Shown in pieces: positions 1 to 9,900 of a stretch of DNA of 64,000 nt. Position numbers and translations under genes: made by a program. The DNA lies in assembly GCA_002734085.1 (NCBI GenBank), contig NVXV01000014.1, forward strand, positions 1 through 64,000, given 5' to 3'. The first letter of the stretch is position 1; every line of letters begins with the position of its first letter. Under the pieces are notes generated by a model. The model saw only the letters and a list, made by a program, of their open reading frames with translations. It had not been told where the DNA came from and searched no databases. The DNA comes from Fluviicola sp. Its GTDB lineage: Bacteria > Bacteroidota > Bacteroidia > Flavobacteriales_D > Crocinitomicaceae.

Positions 1-1
1 A

Positions 2-2092
2 GGAAGTGCTGGAACTGGTTCAACAGCACAGTGGTATTCAGGAACGTGTGGAGGAACTTCTGTAGGAAGTGGAAACTCAATCACAGTATCACCGACATCT
101 AATACAACCTATTTTGTAAGGTATGAAGGAACATGTAACACTACAACATGTGCGTCACAATTAGTAACAGTTAATCCGCTACCAAATGTACCAACAGCAT
201 CAGTAAGCCCGAGTGCGATATGCGAAGGAGGAAGTGCAACGCTTTCTAGTTCAGGATGCTCAGGAACAATAGAATGGTATACAAATAGTGGTGGGACAGG
301 AACTCCATTAGCAAGTACAACTGTATCACCAACAGGAACAACTACTTATTATGCATTTTGTACGGAAAATGGCTGTAGAAGTGCAACAGGAGGTAGCGTG
401 TCTTTAACAGTGAATTCAAACCCAACAGTAACCGTTCCATCAGGTGGGAATGTATGTGTAGGAGCGACCTTGAATTTAACTCCATCCACAGGTGGGACAT
501 GGTCAAGTAGTGATCCAAGTGTTGCAACAATAACAAATGGAGGAGTGGTAACAGGAGTTAATCAAGGGACAGCAGATATGACTTATACAGAAACATCAAC
601 GGGTTGTTCAAGTACTGCCTCAACAGGGACTATAACAGTTAATCCGTTACCAACATTTACGGTATCATTAACAGATCCAAGTTCATGTGGCGCAACAGAT
701 GGAATGATAACAATATCAGGGTTAAATCCATCAACAAGCTATGAGGTATCGATCGCTTCAGGAGCATTAAACCCAGAAAATTCAGATGGTTCAGGAGAAA
801 TCATACTCACAGGATTAGGTTCAGGGTCGTACTCACCAATAGAGGTTTCATTAAATAACTGTTCGACAATAGATAATGGAACTTATGATCTAAATGACCC
901 TTCTTCACCAGCAATTACTGTGCCTAACGGTGGTGAACTTTGCGAGGGGGAAATCTTAAACTTAACACCATCTTCGGGTGGAACATGGACAAGTAATGAC
1001 CCAAGTGTTGCTACTATAGATAATACAGGCTTATTAACAGGTATAGCAGCAGGGTCTACAACAGTGACATATACAGAAACAGCAACAGGTTGCTCAAGTA
1101 CTGCCTCAGCAGGAAGTATAACAGTAAATCCAATCCCAACCGTAACCGTTCCATCAGGTGGAAATGTTTGTGAAGGAGCTACCTTGAATTTAACTCCATC
1201 CACAGGCGGAACATGGTCAAGTAGTGATCCAAGTGTTGCAACAATAACAAATGCAGGAGAGGTAACAGGTATATCTGTTGGAACAGCTGATATGACATTT
1301 ACAAATACAACAACAGGCTGTTCAAGTGTAGCTTCTACAGGAACTATCACAGTAAATGCTTCACCAACAATTACAGTTCCAGCTGGAAATGAAATTTGCG
1401 TAGGTTCTACGTTGAATTTAGAGCCAACAACAGGTGGGACATGGACAAGTAATGATCCAGTAGTAGCAACAATAACAGGTGGAGGTGTAGTAACAGGAGT
1501 ATCACAAGGAACCACAGAGATGGTGTTTACAAGTACAGCGACAGGTTGTTCAAGTATAGCATCAGATGGAACAGTGATCGTAAATGCAACGCCAACCTTA
1601 ACAATAGGAGCCATTAATTGTAATAAGCCAACGAGTAGTTATTCAGTAGACTATACAACTAACGCGGGTGCGACTGTTACTGCGAGTGTAGGTAGTGTAA
1701 CGTCAACGGCTGTAACAGGAGTGCCAAATGACCAGCAAGTTGTTATAACGGCTACATCAGCGGGATGTCCTTCAGTGAATCAAACAGTTAGTACGGATGA
1801 ATGCGACGACGTAGTTGTCGATGTTTCAAATGGTGTATCTCCAAATAGTGATGGAATGAATGACTTTCTAGAGATCACAAACTTGGACGCATATCCAGAA
1901 CATAATTTATCAATCTATAACAGATGGGGAGATAAAGTATTTCAATCATCACCTTACGAAAATGATTGGAACGGTCAGAATAATGTTGGTGGTATCGGTG
2001 GAGAAGAGCTACCAGCTGGAACTTACTTCTACATTCTTGAGTTAGGAGAAAATGAAGATCCAATTAAAGGATATATTGAATTGAAGAGATAA
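2..2092 (+). CDS. Giant cell-surface adhesin, 3' part, with T9SS type B sorting domain
   Basis: The frame is open from base 2, so this is the last 696 residues of a larger gene truncated by the window edge; the ATG at 398 is internal. It is built of bacterial Ig-like modules of about 75 residues, each with a Cys-x-Gly, a GGTW and a DPxVATI motif (roughly bases 422-645, 902-1130, 1136-1355 and 1360-1590). The last 90 or so residues form a gliding-motility-type (CHU_C, type B) sorting domain with GVSPNSDGMND, IYNRWGDKVF and the WNG turn. Such proteins cross the outer membrane by the type IX system and stay on the surface. A PorP/SprF gene follows after 35 bases, the usual SprB-SprF style arrangement. 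The ligand is unknown. Confidence 0.9.
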   Translation, partial: GSAGTGSTAQWYSGTCGGTSVGSGNSITVSPTSNTTYFVRYEGTCNTTTCASQLVTVNPLPNVPTASVSPSAICEGGSATLSSSGCSGTIEWYTNSGGTGTPLASTTVSPTGTTTYYAFCTENGCRSATGGSVSLTVNSNPTVTVPSGGNVCVGATLNLTPSTGGTWSSSDPSVATITNGGVVTGVNQGTADMTYTETSTGCSSTASTGTITVNPLPTFTVSLTDPSSCGATDGMITISGLNPSTSYEVSIASGALNPENSDGSGEIILTGLGSGSYSPIEVSLNNCSTIDNGTYDLNDPSSPAITVPNGGELCEGEILNLTPSSGGTWTSNDPSVATIDNTGLLTGIAAGSTTVTYTETATGCSSTASAGSITVNPIPTVTVPSGGNVCEGATLNLTPSTGGTWSSSDPSVATITNAGEVTGISVGTADMTFTNTTTGCSSVASTGTITVNASPTITVPAGNEICVGSTLNLEPTTGGTWTSNDPVVATITGGGVVTGVSQGTTEMVFTSTATGCSSIASDGTVIVNATPTLTIGAINCNKPTSSYSVDYTTNAGATVTASVGSVTSTAVTGVPNDQQVVITATSAGCPSVNQTVSTDECDDVVVDVSNGVSPNSDGMNDFLEITNLDAYPEHNLSIYNRWGDKVFQSSPYENDWNGQNNVGGIGGEELPAGTYFYILELGENEDPIKGYIELKR
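431..546 (+). repeat. Near-identical DNA repeat, copy 1 (Ig module)
   Basis: About 115 bases that recur almost unchanged at 1145-1260, in the same reading frame and 714 bases apart. The two copies encode the Cys-x-Gly to VATITN part of an Ig-like module. The neighbouring modules at 902 and 1360 match much less well at the DNA level, so this pair points to recent duplication or gene conversion inside the adhesin gene. Confidence 0.85.
1145..1260 (+). repeat. Near-identical DNA repeat, copy 2 (Ig module)
   Basis: Second copy of the repeat at 431-546. The visible differences are a handful of mostly third-position changes plus one Gly/Ala and one Val/Glu substitution. Unequal crossing-over between the copies would change adhesin length by 714 bases without shifting frame. 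Confidence 0.85.
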
Positions 2093-2127
2093 TCGAGTTA
2101 AAAAAGATAGAATTTAAAATTTGAATT

Positions 2128-3045
2128 ATGAATAAATCAATAATTGGTGTAATTGTCGCACTATTTGTAAGTACCGTTGCATACGGTCAGAACAATTTGA
2201 ACATTACACAGTATATGATGCATCAGCCAATCTTAAACATGGCTTCAATAGCGGGTAATGACAACATAAATGCAGCGGCTGTTCATCGTCAACAATGGGT
2301 CGGATTTGATGGAGCACCAGCATCTTCATTTTTTAGTGTAAATGCTCCTATAAAAACGACTAATCTTCATATAGGAGGGATAGCTTCATTTGATCGAATT
2401 GGATCAAACTCAATTACTAAGGTAGACCTGGGAGTTGCTTATCGAATGAAATTAAATCCTAAAAACTATTTATCTCTTTCCTTGAAAGGTGGTGTAACCA
2501 ATACAAACGCAGATTATTCAAAATTGACATTAAATAGCCAGGGAGACCCGGAATTTGCTACAGGAACGGCAAGTGAGATACAACCGGACTTTGGATTTAG
2601 TGCTTATTTTTTCTCGAAAAAATATTACGTTGGTTTTGCAATTCCTTCGTTATTTAGAAATGCAAATTATTACCCAGAGAGTCAGTTGGTGGTTCCTCAG
2701 GATTTCCACTATTTTACTACTGCAGGATATAGATTCACTTTAAATGAGTCTTTTAAACTAGGTGTTTCCACCTTATTAAAAGGTGTGCTTGGATCGCCAA
2801 TACAAGCAGATTTAAATACACAGTTATTGTACAATGACTTTGTTGGTTTGGGATTGACTTATAGAACATCGAATGACCTAGCAGCAATTGTTTCAGTTAG
2901 GTTGATGGATAGATTTACTGTTTCTTACAGTTACGATTTTGGTTTTTCAGATCTTTCCAGATACCATAGTAATACGCATGAAATCATGTTAACTTTTGAT
3001 GCTCCATCGAGAGACTTACTTCCAGTAACGTCTCCAAGATTTTAA
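2128..3045 (+). CDS. PorP/SprF family T9SS outer membrane protein
   Basis: A 305-residue protein with a signal peptide (residues 1-20, cleavage after AYG) followed by the family's opening motif of the type Q-N-x-L-N-I-T-Q-Y-M-M-H-Q-P-I-L-N, then alternating beta strands of a predicted outer membrane barrel. PorP/SprF proteins in the type IX secretion pathway help export or anchor particular type B adhesins; in Flavobacterium johnsoniae SprF serves SprB. It lies between the Ig-repeat adhesin and a PorE-like gene with short spacers (35 and 33 bases), consistent with one operon. It is the most divergent of the four PorP/SprF copies in the window and the only one beside PorE, so it may be the core-machine PorP rather than an adhesin-specific SprF; that choice is inference. 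Confidence 0.88.
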   Translation: MNKSIIGVIVALFVSTVAYGQNNLNITQYMMHQPILNMASIAGNDNINAAAVHRQQWVGFDGAPASSFFSVNAPIKTTNLHIGGIASFDRIGSNSITKVDLGVAYRMKLNPKNYLSLSLKGGVTNTNADYSKLTLNSQGDPEFATGTASEIQPDFGFSAYFFSKKYYVGFAIPSLFRNANYYPESQLVVPQDFHYFTTAGYRFTLNESFKLGVSTLLKGVLGSPIQADLNTQLLYNDFVGLGLTYRTSNDLAAIVSVRLMDRFTVSYSYDFGFSDLSRYHSNTHEIMLTFDAPSRDLLPVTSPRF

Positions 3046-3078
3046 TCTTTTACTAAATAAATACATTTTAAACCAATC

Positions 3079-5199
3079 ATGAAGAACTTCTTAATAATTT
3101 TTACTGTTCTAGCTTTTATTTCTGAAACACTAGGACAAGATAAAGCCAATGAATACTACGAAGCTGGTTATTTCAAAGAAGCAAGTTTAATTTTTGAAAA
3201 AAAATTAGGCAAGGGAAAAGGAGATACAGAGTCGCTGCAAATCAAACTTGCGGACAGTTATTTTCAAATGAATGATTTTAAAAACAGTATTAAAATCTAC
3301 GAAGATTTATATAACAATGAAAACAAGGACTCATTAACTTTGATGAGGTTAGCTGAACTAAACAGAATGTTTTGTAAGTTTGATGAAGCTGGTAAATACT
3401 ATTCGGTTTACGCAGAAAATCATATTTCAGGATCAGGTGAAAAAGCTTTGTTTGACAAGGTTGTTGAATCAAAGATAAATTATCCTCAAAAAAATAATAG
3501 TGTCAATCAATCAATTGAATTAAGTGACTTAACATTACCAAAGTTTAAGCAGGGAATGGGGTATACATTCTTTGAAGACGGTAATTTACTTGCTGGAATT
3601 GAGCAGGAAAACAAAGAAACGAAAACGACATTTACAACGCTTGGTGAATACACGTATTCTACTGGTTTTAAGGAGGTAGAAGAGTTTAAGTTAAATGAAG
3701 AAACGCCGTTTTTTAATGCGTATCCAAGCTACAACAAAACATCTAAAACACTGTATTATACTGCCAACATTAGTAAAAAGAAAAGATCTTTTAAAGATGG
3801 TAAAAATGTCTTGCAAGTTTATTCTTATGATATTGAATCAGATGAGAATGAGCCAAAATTGTTAGCATTTAATAAGTCTCAATATAACTTTACACATCCT
3901 TCAATCACAACAGATGGAAAACGTTTGTATTTTGTTTCAGATATGCCTGGTGGATATGGTGGTTATGATGTTTATTACGTAGAAAAAACAGAAAATGGAT
4001 GGTCAGAGATTAAGAATTGTGGAAGTAATGTTAATACAGCTTTTAATGAGTTAACTCCATTTACTACTGGTGACTCTTTATTTTTCTCAAGTTATGGTCA
4101 TGATAACTACGGTGGGTCAGACATCTTTTTAAGTATAAAAGACGGAAATGAATTTACTAAAGCTGAAAATTTAGGGCTACCAGTGAATAGTTGTATGAAT
4201 GACTTCTCATTTATAATGACTAATGAGGCGGGAAGAGGAATACTTACCTCTGATAGAAATTCTTCAGAATCAAATAAAGATGATGTCTTTAAAGTATTTT
4301 TCCCTTTAGCTCCAAATTTAGTCATCGACGAATTAACAAGTGATCCGATCTCAGAAGTAGCGATAACAATAAATGAAGATCAACCGTTGGTTTCTGATGA
4401 AAAAGGAGAGTGGTCAAAAAGAATCTCTTTAGGAGAAAGTGTTTCTATTGAATTTGATAATCCTTATTATGAAACTAAAACATTAGAGTATACAGACGTT
4501 TCAAGCGATGACATAGAGGAAATTAAAAATGTAGTATTGACTCCTGTAATGATTTCAGGTCAAGTCGTTGACGATATAACTGGAAACCCTATAGAAGATG
4601 TTAAAGTTACACTCTACGAGAAAGTGGGAGACGATGAATGGAAGCTTGTAGAAGTTAAAAAATCAGATAACGAGGGTAAATGGGCTTTCCATGTTCGTAA
4701 GGATAAAGAATATAAAGTAGTGCAAGAAAAAGAAGATTATATTTCGCATAATGAAATAATTCCTCGTTACGACGATTCAAAAGAATTGAGAAATGAAGTA
4801 CTTTCAAGAATGAATCCTTTCTCAATGAAGTATGATGCTAGAAAGGACTTAGTTATTCAAATTGATAATATCTATTTTGATTTAAATAGCTCTTTTATTC
4901 AAAAAGAATCTTACCCAGTATTGGAGAAATTAAAAGATTTTTTAAATGATAACCCAGATGTAAAAGTTGAGCTGAGTGCACATACTGATTGCTTAGGAGA
5001 GGACAAATATAATTTATGGTTATCGAAAAGAAGAGCTAAAAGTAGTCGAGAGTACCTCGTTAATGCTGGGATTTCCTCAGAACGTATAGAATCAAAAGGC
5101 TATGGTGAACAAAGAATGATTGTTAAAGATTGTGAATTACAAAAGAAAGACGATTCTGAAGCTCAAAAAAACAGGAGAGTTGAAGTTAAAATTTTGTAA
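3079..5199 (+). CDS. porE: PorE-like peptidoglycan-binding OmpA family protein (TPR, WD40-like, CRD, OmpA)
   Basis: 706 residues. A signal peptide (about 1-19) precedes TPR-like helices (about 20-130), a PD40/WD40-like propeller (about 210-400, with THPSITTDGKRLYFVSD and GGYDVYY motifs), a carboxypeptidase-regulatory-like beta domain (about 491-560, starting ISGQVVDD) and an OmpA C-terminal domain (about 591-706, with IYFDLNSS, AHTD and LSKRRAKS). This domain order is that of Porphyromonas gingivalis PorE, a T9SS-associated lipoprotein that binds peptidoglycan and works with PorP. Here no lipobox cysteine is evident (cleavage would fall near ETLG-Q), which differs from a lipoprotein. The upstream PorP/SprF gene supports the assignment, though many OmpA proteins in this phylum share the architecture. 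Confidence 0.8.
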   Translation: MKNFLIIFTVLAFISETLGQDKANEYYEAGYFKEASLIFEKKLGKGKGDTESLQIKLADSYFQMNDFKNSIKIYEDLYNNENKDSLTLMRLAELNRMFCKFDEAGKYYSVYAENHISGSGEKALFDKVVESKINYPQKNNSVNQSIELSDLTLPKFKQGMGYTFFEDGNLLAGIEQENKETKTTFTTLGEYTYSTGFKEVEEFKLNEETPFFNAYPSYNKTSKTLYYTANISKKKRSFKDGKNVLQVYSYDIESDENEPKLLAFNKSQYNFTHPSITTDGKRLYFVSDMPGGYGGYDVYYVEKTENGWSEIKNCGSNVNTAFNELTPFTTGDSLFFSSYGHDNYGGSDIFLSIKDGNEFTKAENLGLPVNSCMNDFSFIMTNEAGRGILTSDRNSSESNKDDVFKVFFPLAPNLVIDELTSDPISEVAITINEDQPLVSDEKGEWSKRISLGESVSIEFDNPYYETKTLEYTDVSSDDIEEIKNVVLTPVMISGQVVDDITGNPIEDVKVTLYEKVGDDEWKLVEVKKSDNEGKWAFHVRKDKEYKVVQEKEDYISHNEIIPRYDDSKELRNEVLSRMNPFSMKYDARKDLVIQIDNIYFDLNSSFIQKESYPVLEKLKDFLNDNPDVKVELSAHTDCLGEDKYNLWLSKRRAKSSREYLVNAGISSERIESKGYGEQRMIVKDCELQKKDDSEAQKNRRVEVKIL

Positions 5200-5210
5200 T
5201 TTAGCACATT

Positions 5211-5726
5211 ATGCATCGTAGTAATGAATATATAAGCTTTTTTTTGGATCGATTTGATGTGATTTATAGGAATATTTCTATCATTAAACATGAGACAATC
5301 ACTCATATTTTGGCTGATCTGAAATCTTCACTTGAAATAAATTTCAACCTAAAAAAGAAAATATATTCTATTGTAAATGAATTGCTTGAAAACACCTTAA
5401 TTCATCAAAGTGGTGATGATAGTAAAGTTGAAATTGCTATATTGAAAAGTGAAAATGCTTACAGGGTTATTACCTTCAATACCTCTTCTCTTGATGAAAG
5501 CTATGATTTGTTGGAATATTCTTCAAATATTAATGCATTATCACACTCCGAGTTAAAAACTCAGTATAAAGAAAAACTTTTAACGGGAGAAATTAACCAA
5601 AAAGGTACGATAGGCGTAGGAATGGAGTTAATTCGTTTGAAATCTAAGAATAAAATATTAATTTCCACCGAAGAATATGATGATAAAAGAATGATTATTA
5701 TTGACGTTAAAATTGATATTGATTAG
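5211..5726 (+). CDS. SiaB-like protein kinase (DUF6272-type, GHKL ATPase fold)
   Basis: 171 residues, no signal peptide. It carries a degenerate histidine-kinase-like ATP site: an N-box NELLEN at residues 56-61 and a glycine-rich turn GTIGVGMELI near 132-141, but no H-box or sensor domain. This is the form of SiaB, which in Pseudomonas aeruginosa phosphorylates SiaC. The next gene encodes a SiaC-like protein, and that pairing is the main support. It starts 11 bases after the PorE-like gene, suggesting co-transcription with the T9SS module. No SiaA phosphatase or SiaD diguanylate cyclase lies nearby, so the output is unknown. Confidence 0.75.
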   Translation: MHRSNEYISFFLDRFDVIYRNISIIKHETITHILADLKSSLEINFNLKKKIYSIVNELLENTLIHQSGDDSKVEIAILKSENAYRVITFNTSSLDESYDLLEYSSNINALSHSELKTQYKEKLLTGEINQKGTIGVGMELIRLKSKNKILISTEEYDDKRMIIIDVKIDID

Positions 5727-5752
5727 CACTTGATCACAAAAAAATAATCTGA

Positions 5753-6148
5753 ATGCAGCGATTAAAAATCCAACCCACAGAAAGCAGTTTTAGCATAGAT
5801 CTTAATATCGAAAAGGGGGAGTTTATATTTTTAGGTGAATCTCGCCCTGAAAATGCACCTAGGTTTTTTGACCCTGTACTGGATTGGTTAAATGATTTTG
5901 AAAACCTGATGATAAATTCAAAACGAAACTATGATTTGAAAGTTATTTTCAAACTGGATTATTTTAACTCTACTTCGACTAAATACTTGGTTGATATTTC
6001 AAAGGTACTTAAACGTATTGGGGATATTGATAATGTGAACCAAACTGTTGAATGGTATTACAAAGAAATAGATGAGGACATAGAAGAAAGTGGTAGAGAG
6101 TTAATTGAGTGGACGGGGTTAGATATTCAGTTAATTCCTTATGATTAG
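5753..6148 (+). CDS. SiaC family regulatory phosphoprotein (DUF1987)
   Basis: 131 residues, cytoplasmic. It shows the SiaC family pattern: GESRPENAPRFFDPVLDWL at 28-46, KLDYFNSTSTK at 67-77 and an acidic WYYKEIDEDIEESG segment near 101-114. In Pseudomonas SiaC, phosphorylation of a threonine in the matching N-T-S-S segment controls whether SiaC activates the cyclase SiaD; by alignment from memory the equivalent residue here is Ser73, with Thr74 beside it. It follows the SiaB-like kinase by 26 bases. It meets the response regulator gene head-on with only two bases between the stop codons, leaving no room for a terminator. Confidence 0.85.
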   Translation: MQRLKIQPTESSFSIDLNIEKGEFIFLGESRPENAPRFFDPVLDWLNDFENLMINSKRNYDLKVIFKLDYFNSTSTKYLVDISKVLKRIGDIDNVNQTVEWYYKEIDEDIEESGRELIEWTGLDIQLIPYD

Positions 6149-6150
6149 GT

Positions 6151-6804
6151 CTAAATCATAAACTTTAAGATATCACGATTCTTATTTACCCAATCATTGA
6201 AAGAAATATCATGTGTTTTATCCATTTTAGATAATATTCTATTCTTATAATTATCAATTGATTTTTTCTTAACATTCATAATAGAAGAGACTTCTTCCGT
6301 GTTGTATCCGTTAAAAAAATTCGTTAATACTTCTCTCTCTCTATTTGTTAACTTATCAATTTTTGGCATTATGTTTTTTATAAATTGATCACTACTGTGA
6401 AACTCAAGAGCAAACCATTCAGAACAAACAAACAAGTTTGATGAGATTATTCTTAAAATAGACTCTGCCAGCATGTCGGGAGAAATATTCTTTGTGAAAT
6501 ATCCATTTGCCTCATATTTCTTAGAAATAAAAATAAATTCTTTTGCTGCTTTTGCAGTTAACATCAATACTTTTGATTTAATATTGTTTTGTCGTAATTG
6601 AAAGAGTGTTTTGATTCCATTGATTCTAGGCATTTCAATGTCTAACAATATTATATCTGGGTGTATTTTTTTTGTTAATTCAATTACTTCATTACCCGAA
6701 GAGGCTTCTTTAAAAGTAGTGTTTGGGAAATATTCCGTTAAAGCTATAATAAGTGATTTTCGAAATAATTCGTGATCATCTGCTATTAAAATAGTTGAAA
6801 CCAT
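6151..6804 (-). CDS. NarL/FixJ-type response regulator
   Basis: 217 residues from the ATG at 6804; an in-frame TTG 18 bases upstream is possible but less likely because the receiver begins MVSTILIADDHE. The receiver domain has the acidic pair D9-D10, the phospho-acceptor D55 in LLDIEMPRING, and the T/K switch residues (MLTAKA and the KNIS loop). The C-terminal half is a LuxR-type helix-turn-helix (KLTNREREVLTNFFNGYNTEEV and following). It should bind DNA when phosphorylated. No histidine kinase lies next to it, so its partner is elsewhere. It converges on the Sia-like pair. Confidence 0.88.
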   Translation of the reverse strand: MVSTILIADDHELFRKSLIIALTEYFPNTTFKEASSGNEVIELTKKIHPDIILLDIEMPRINGIKTLFQLRQNNIKSKVLMLTAKAAKEFIFISKKYEANGYFTKNISPDMLAESILRIISSNLFVCSEWFALEFHSSDQFIKNIMPKIDKLTNREREVLTNFFNGYNTEEVSSIMNVKKKSIDNYKNRILSKMDKTHDISFNDWVNKNRDILKFMI

Positions 6805-6893
6805 TATTTCAAATATACGCAAAACATCGTTGACTTTTTTGTTAAAAAATTGTTGAATCTATACTATTTTGATTAAAAGTCCTAAGCATCTCA

Positions 6894-6922
6894 TTGTAAG
6901 CAACTAAAAATCCATACATTTG
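6894..6922 (+). promoter_or_regulatory. Predicted Bacteroidota sigma-A promoter for the LamG/SprB adhesin
   Basis: A TTG at 6894-6896 is followed after 18 bases by TACATTTG at 6915-6922, matching the -33/-7 consensus of this phylum. The expected transcript start is about 6929, giving a leader of roughly 20 bases before the ATG at 6948. Confidence 0.6.
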
Positions 6923-6947
6923 AATCGTTTTTAAGATTTAATCTACT

Positions 6948-9900
6948 ATGCATTCAAAGTATACATTACTACTTCTCACTTTTCTCCTGTTTCACTTTAA
7001 ATTCGGTTTTGCTCAATCGAGTTCACTTTTTATGCCTAATGCTGTAAACTATATTGAAGTTGGTGACCTTGATGTTACTGGAGATCAATTAACGGTAGAA
7101 GCATTAATACACTACACAGGGGTTTCCAATAACGTAGTATCAAAACATACAGATCCGTCGAATGTAAATTACTTATTACGTATTGGTAGTTTTGAAATCA
7201 CAACGACCAATGGTTTTGCAAATTTTGGAGGTGTTGCTGCTGCTGGAGTAAATCTAGTGCAAGGTGAAACCTATCACATTGCGGCTACTTACAATGGCCA
7301 ATTTTTAAGGTATTATGTAAATGGTTGCATGACAGGAGAAATGCCATGGACAGGAGATATGGCTCAGAGTAACTTGGTAACAGCAATAGGGCAACAATCA
7401 GCTTGTCAATGTGAACAATTCAGAGGGTTTATTGATGAGGTTAGAATTTGGAATGTAGCGAGAACGCAGCAAGAAATCGCAGATAATATGTTGGATCTAC
7501 CAAATCCGACGGTCGAACCTGGTTTATTAGCATATTATAAATTTGATGGGAACTTTGTAAACAATCAGGGCAACGCTGTATGGGATGGTGTTCCTATTGG
7601 GAACCCTCAATTGCAATTGATACCAGATCCTTATCCTCATGCAATGAATGCCAGTGTGAGTGCTTCGGATCCTTTATGTAATGGTGAAAGTAATGGTGTG
7701 ATAAACGTTGCTGGAAGTGGAGCTTACTTGCCGTATGAGTATTCTTTAGATGGAGTGAATTACGTACCAAACAGCACTTTTCAAAGCCTACCTGATGGAA
7801 ACTACACAGTTTATGCAAGGCCTGAGAATAATAATGATTGTATAGTGACTAATCCTATCGTTATTAATAATCCAGCACCTATCACTTCAAATATTACAAC
7901 AACAGACGTATCTTGTTTTGGAGGAAGTGATGGAGCTGCAACGATAAATCCAACAGGGGGGAATGGACCAAATTTCTCCCATTTATGGAATCCAAATACT
8001 ACAACAGATTTAACAATTCAGGATTTACCTCAAGGAAATTATGATGTTGACATTACAGATAGTTGTAAGTCTTTTGGTACTGAGTTGGTTTCAAACGGAC
8101 ACTTTGAAAATGGTTATATCGATTTTACAACAGATTATACTCAGGGAGTTTATGCAAGCCAAATGCCGGGAGATGAATATGCCATTTCTTTTGACCCAAG
8201 CTTATATCACAGTGGTTTTGTTGGAAATGGAGCTGGAGGAGCAGGAAATTTTATGATTGTTAATTCTAGTGCAACAGCCAACCAAAATGTTTGGTGCCAA
8301 AGTATTCCAGTCACTCCGAATACCTATTATAACTTTTCTTTGATGATTAGTTCAATGTTTACGGTTTCTCCTGCAAATTTGGAGATTTTAATTAATGGAG
8401 TGCCTCTTCCTACTAACGCAATTGCACCAGGAGCTACTAACGTTTGGGACGTATATGAAGAATCTTGGTTCTCTGGAGCATCAGCCCAAGCTGATATCTG
8501 TATCGTAAACACAAACACTGCCAGTAACGGAAATGATTTTGGAATTGATAATATCTCTTTTAAGGAATGTGCGTCATGTACACAGAACTTCCCTTTTACA
8601 ATAAACGAACCTACACCATTAGCTATCAATGCAAATACTGTTTCGGAAAGCTGTGTAGGAGCAAGTGATGGTGAAATTGAAATCATTATAAATGGAGGGA
8701 CTCCAAATTATACCTATAGTATAGATAATGGAGTAACATTTCAGCCAAATAATATTTTTACAAACCTTAGTGCAGGTACTTATGATGTAGTGGTACGTGA
8801 TTTAAATGATTGTGAAATAACTTTAGCTGTAATAATAGATGCACTTCCTTCTGTTACTTTTGATGTAAACCTTATAGATCCGCTATGTTTTGGAGATAAT
8901 ACAGGAAGTATTGAATTTGTAAATATTGTTGATGGTACGGCGCCGTATAACTTTAGTATTGATAATGGAACAAACTTTCAAGTAAATCAACTTTTTAATA
9001 ATCAAGCTTCAGGGATTTATGACGTTGTTGTAATGGATGATAATGGTTGTCAAACTAGTGAACAAGTTGAACTTTTTGATCCGCAAGAAATTACTACTGA
9101 ATTTGACATAACATCAGTGAGTTGTTTTGGAGATGATGATGGTGTAATCACATTTATAAATACACAAGGTGGAACTGGTAATTATGAATTTAGCATTGAT
9201 AATGGCACAGTTTTTCAAGCGGGAAATCAATTTGGGAATTTATTAGAGGGAAACTATGACGTTGTAGTGAGAGACGCTAACGGATGTGAAATATTCGACA
9301 ACGTTAATGTTATTAGTCCAGCAATTTTAAGTTTTGAAATAGAATCAACTGACCTTGTTTGTTTTGAAGACAATTCTGGAGAAATAGAGTTTACCAATAC
9401 CGCTGGAGGTACACCTAATTATGAGTTTAGTATTGATGCTGGAACAAACTTTCAGGCAAATCCACTTTTTACTACTTTGACTTCTGGAATGTATAATCTC
9501 GTATTGCGCGATCAAAATGGTTGTACGCTAACAGATCAAATAGTTTTGATTGAACCTGATCAAATTGAAATAACTCCTTTAGAAATTGACGTTACGTGCC
9601 ACGGATACTGTGATGGAATTTTGGGTGCCAGTGTACTTGGTGGAAATTTGCCATATAATTATTTTTGGTCGGGAAATGGAATAGATGCTACTGGAGTAGA
9701 AGTAACTGATTTATGCGCTGGGGATTATAACCTATATGTTCAAGATGTTAATGGATGTAATCAGTCTGAGAATATGACGATAAGTCAGCCAGGTCCAATT
9801 ATAGCAAGTTTTTATACTGAGGAGACTGAAGTGTCTATATTGAATACTGAAGTAAACTTTGTGAATACATCACAAGGGGCAAGTAATTACGAATGGGATT

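Noticed and set aside
883-1614. A 243-residue open frame on the minus strand inside the Ig-repeat adhesin
   Set aside because: It mirrors the repetitive adhesin on the other strand, has no family resemblance or start signals, and repeats with the same period as the Ig modules.
398-2092. Start of the first gene at the ATG at 398
   Set aside because: The same frame is open without a stop back to base 2 and codes for further Ig-like sequence, so this ATG is internal.
5211-6148. Complete siaABCD system
   Set aside because: Only the SiaB- and SiaC-like proteins are present; no phosphatase or GGDEF domain lies in the window.
6804-6822. TTG start for the NarL-type regulator
   Set aside because: The ATG at 6804 places the receiver domain at the usual distance from the N-terminus.
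8327-8686. Minus-strand frame of 119 residues inside the LamG/SprB adhesin
   Set aside because: It is a shadow of a repetitive coding region, with no domain and no promoter.
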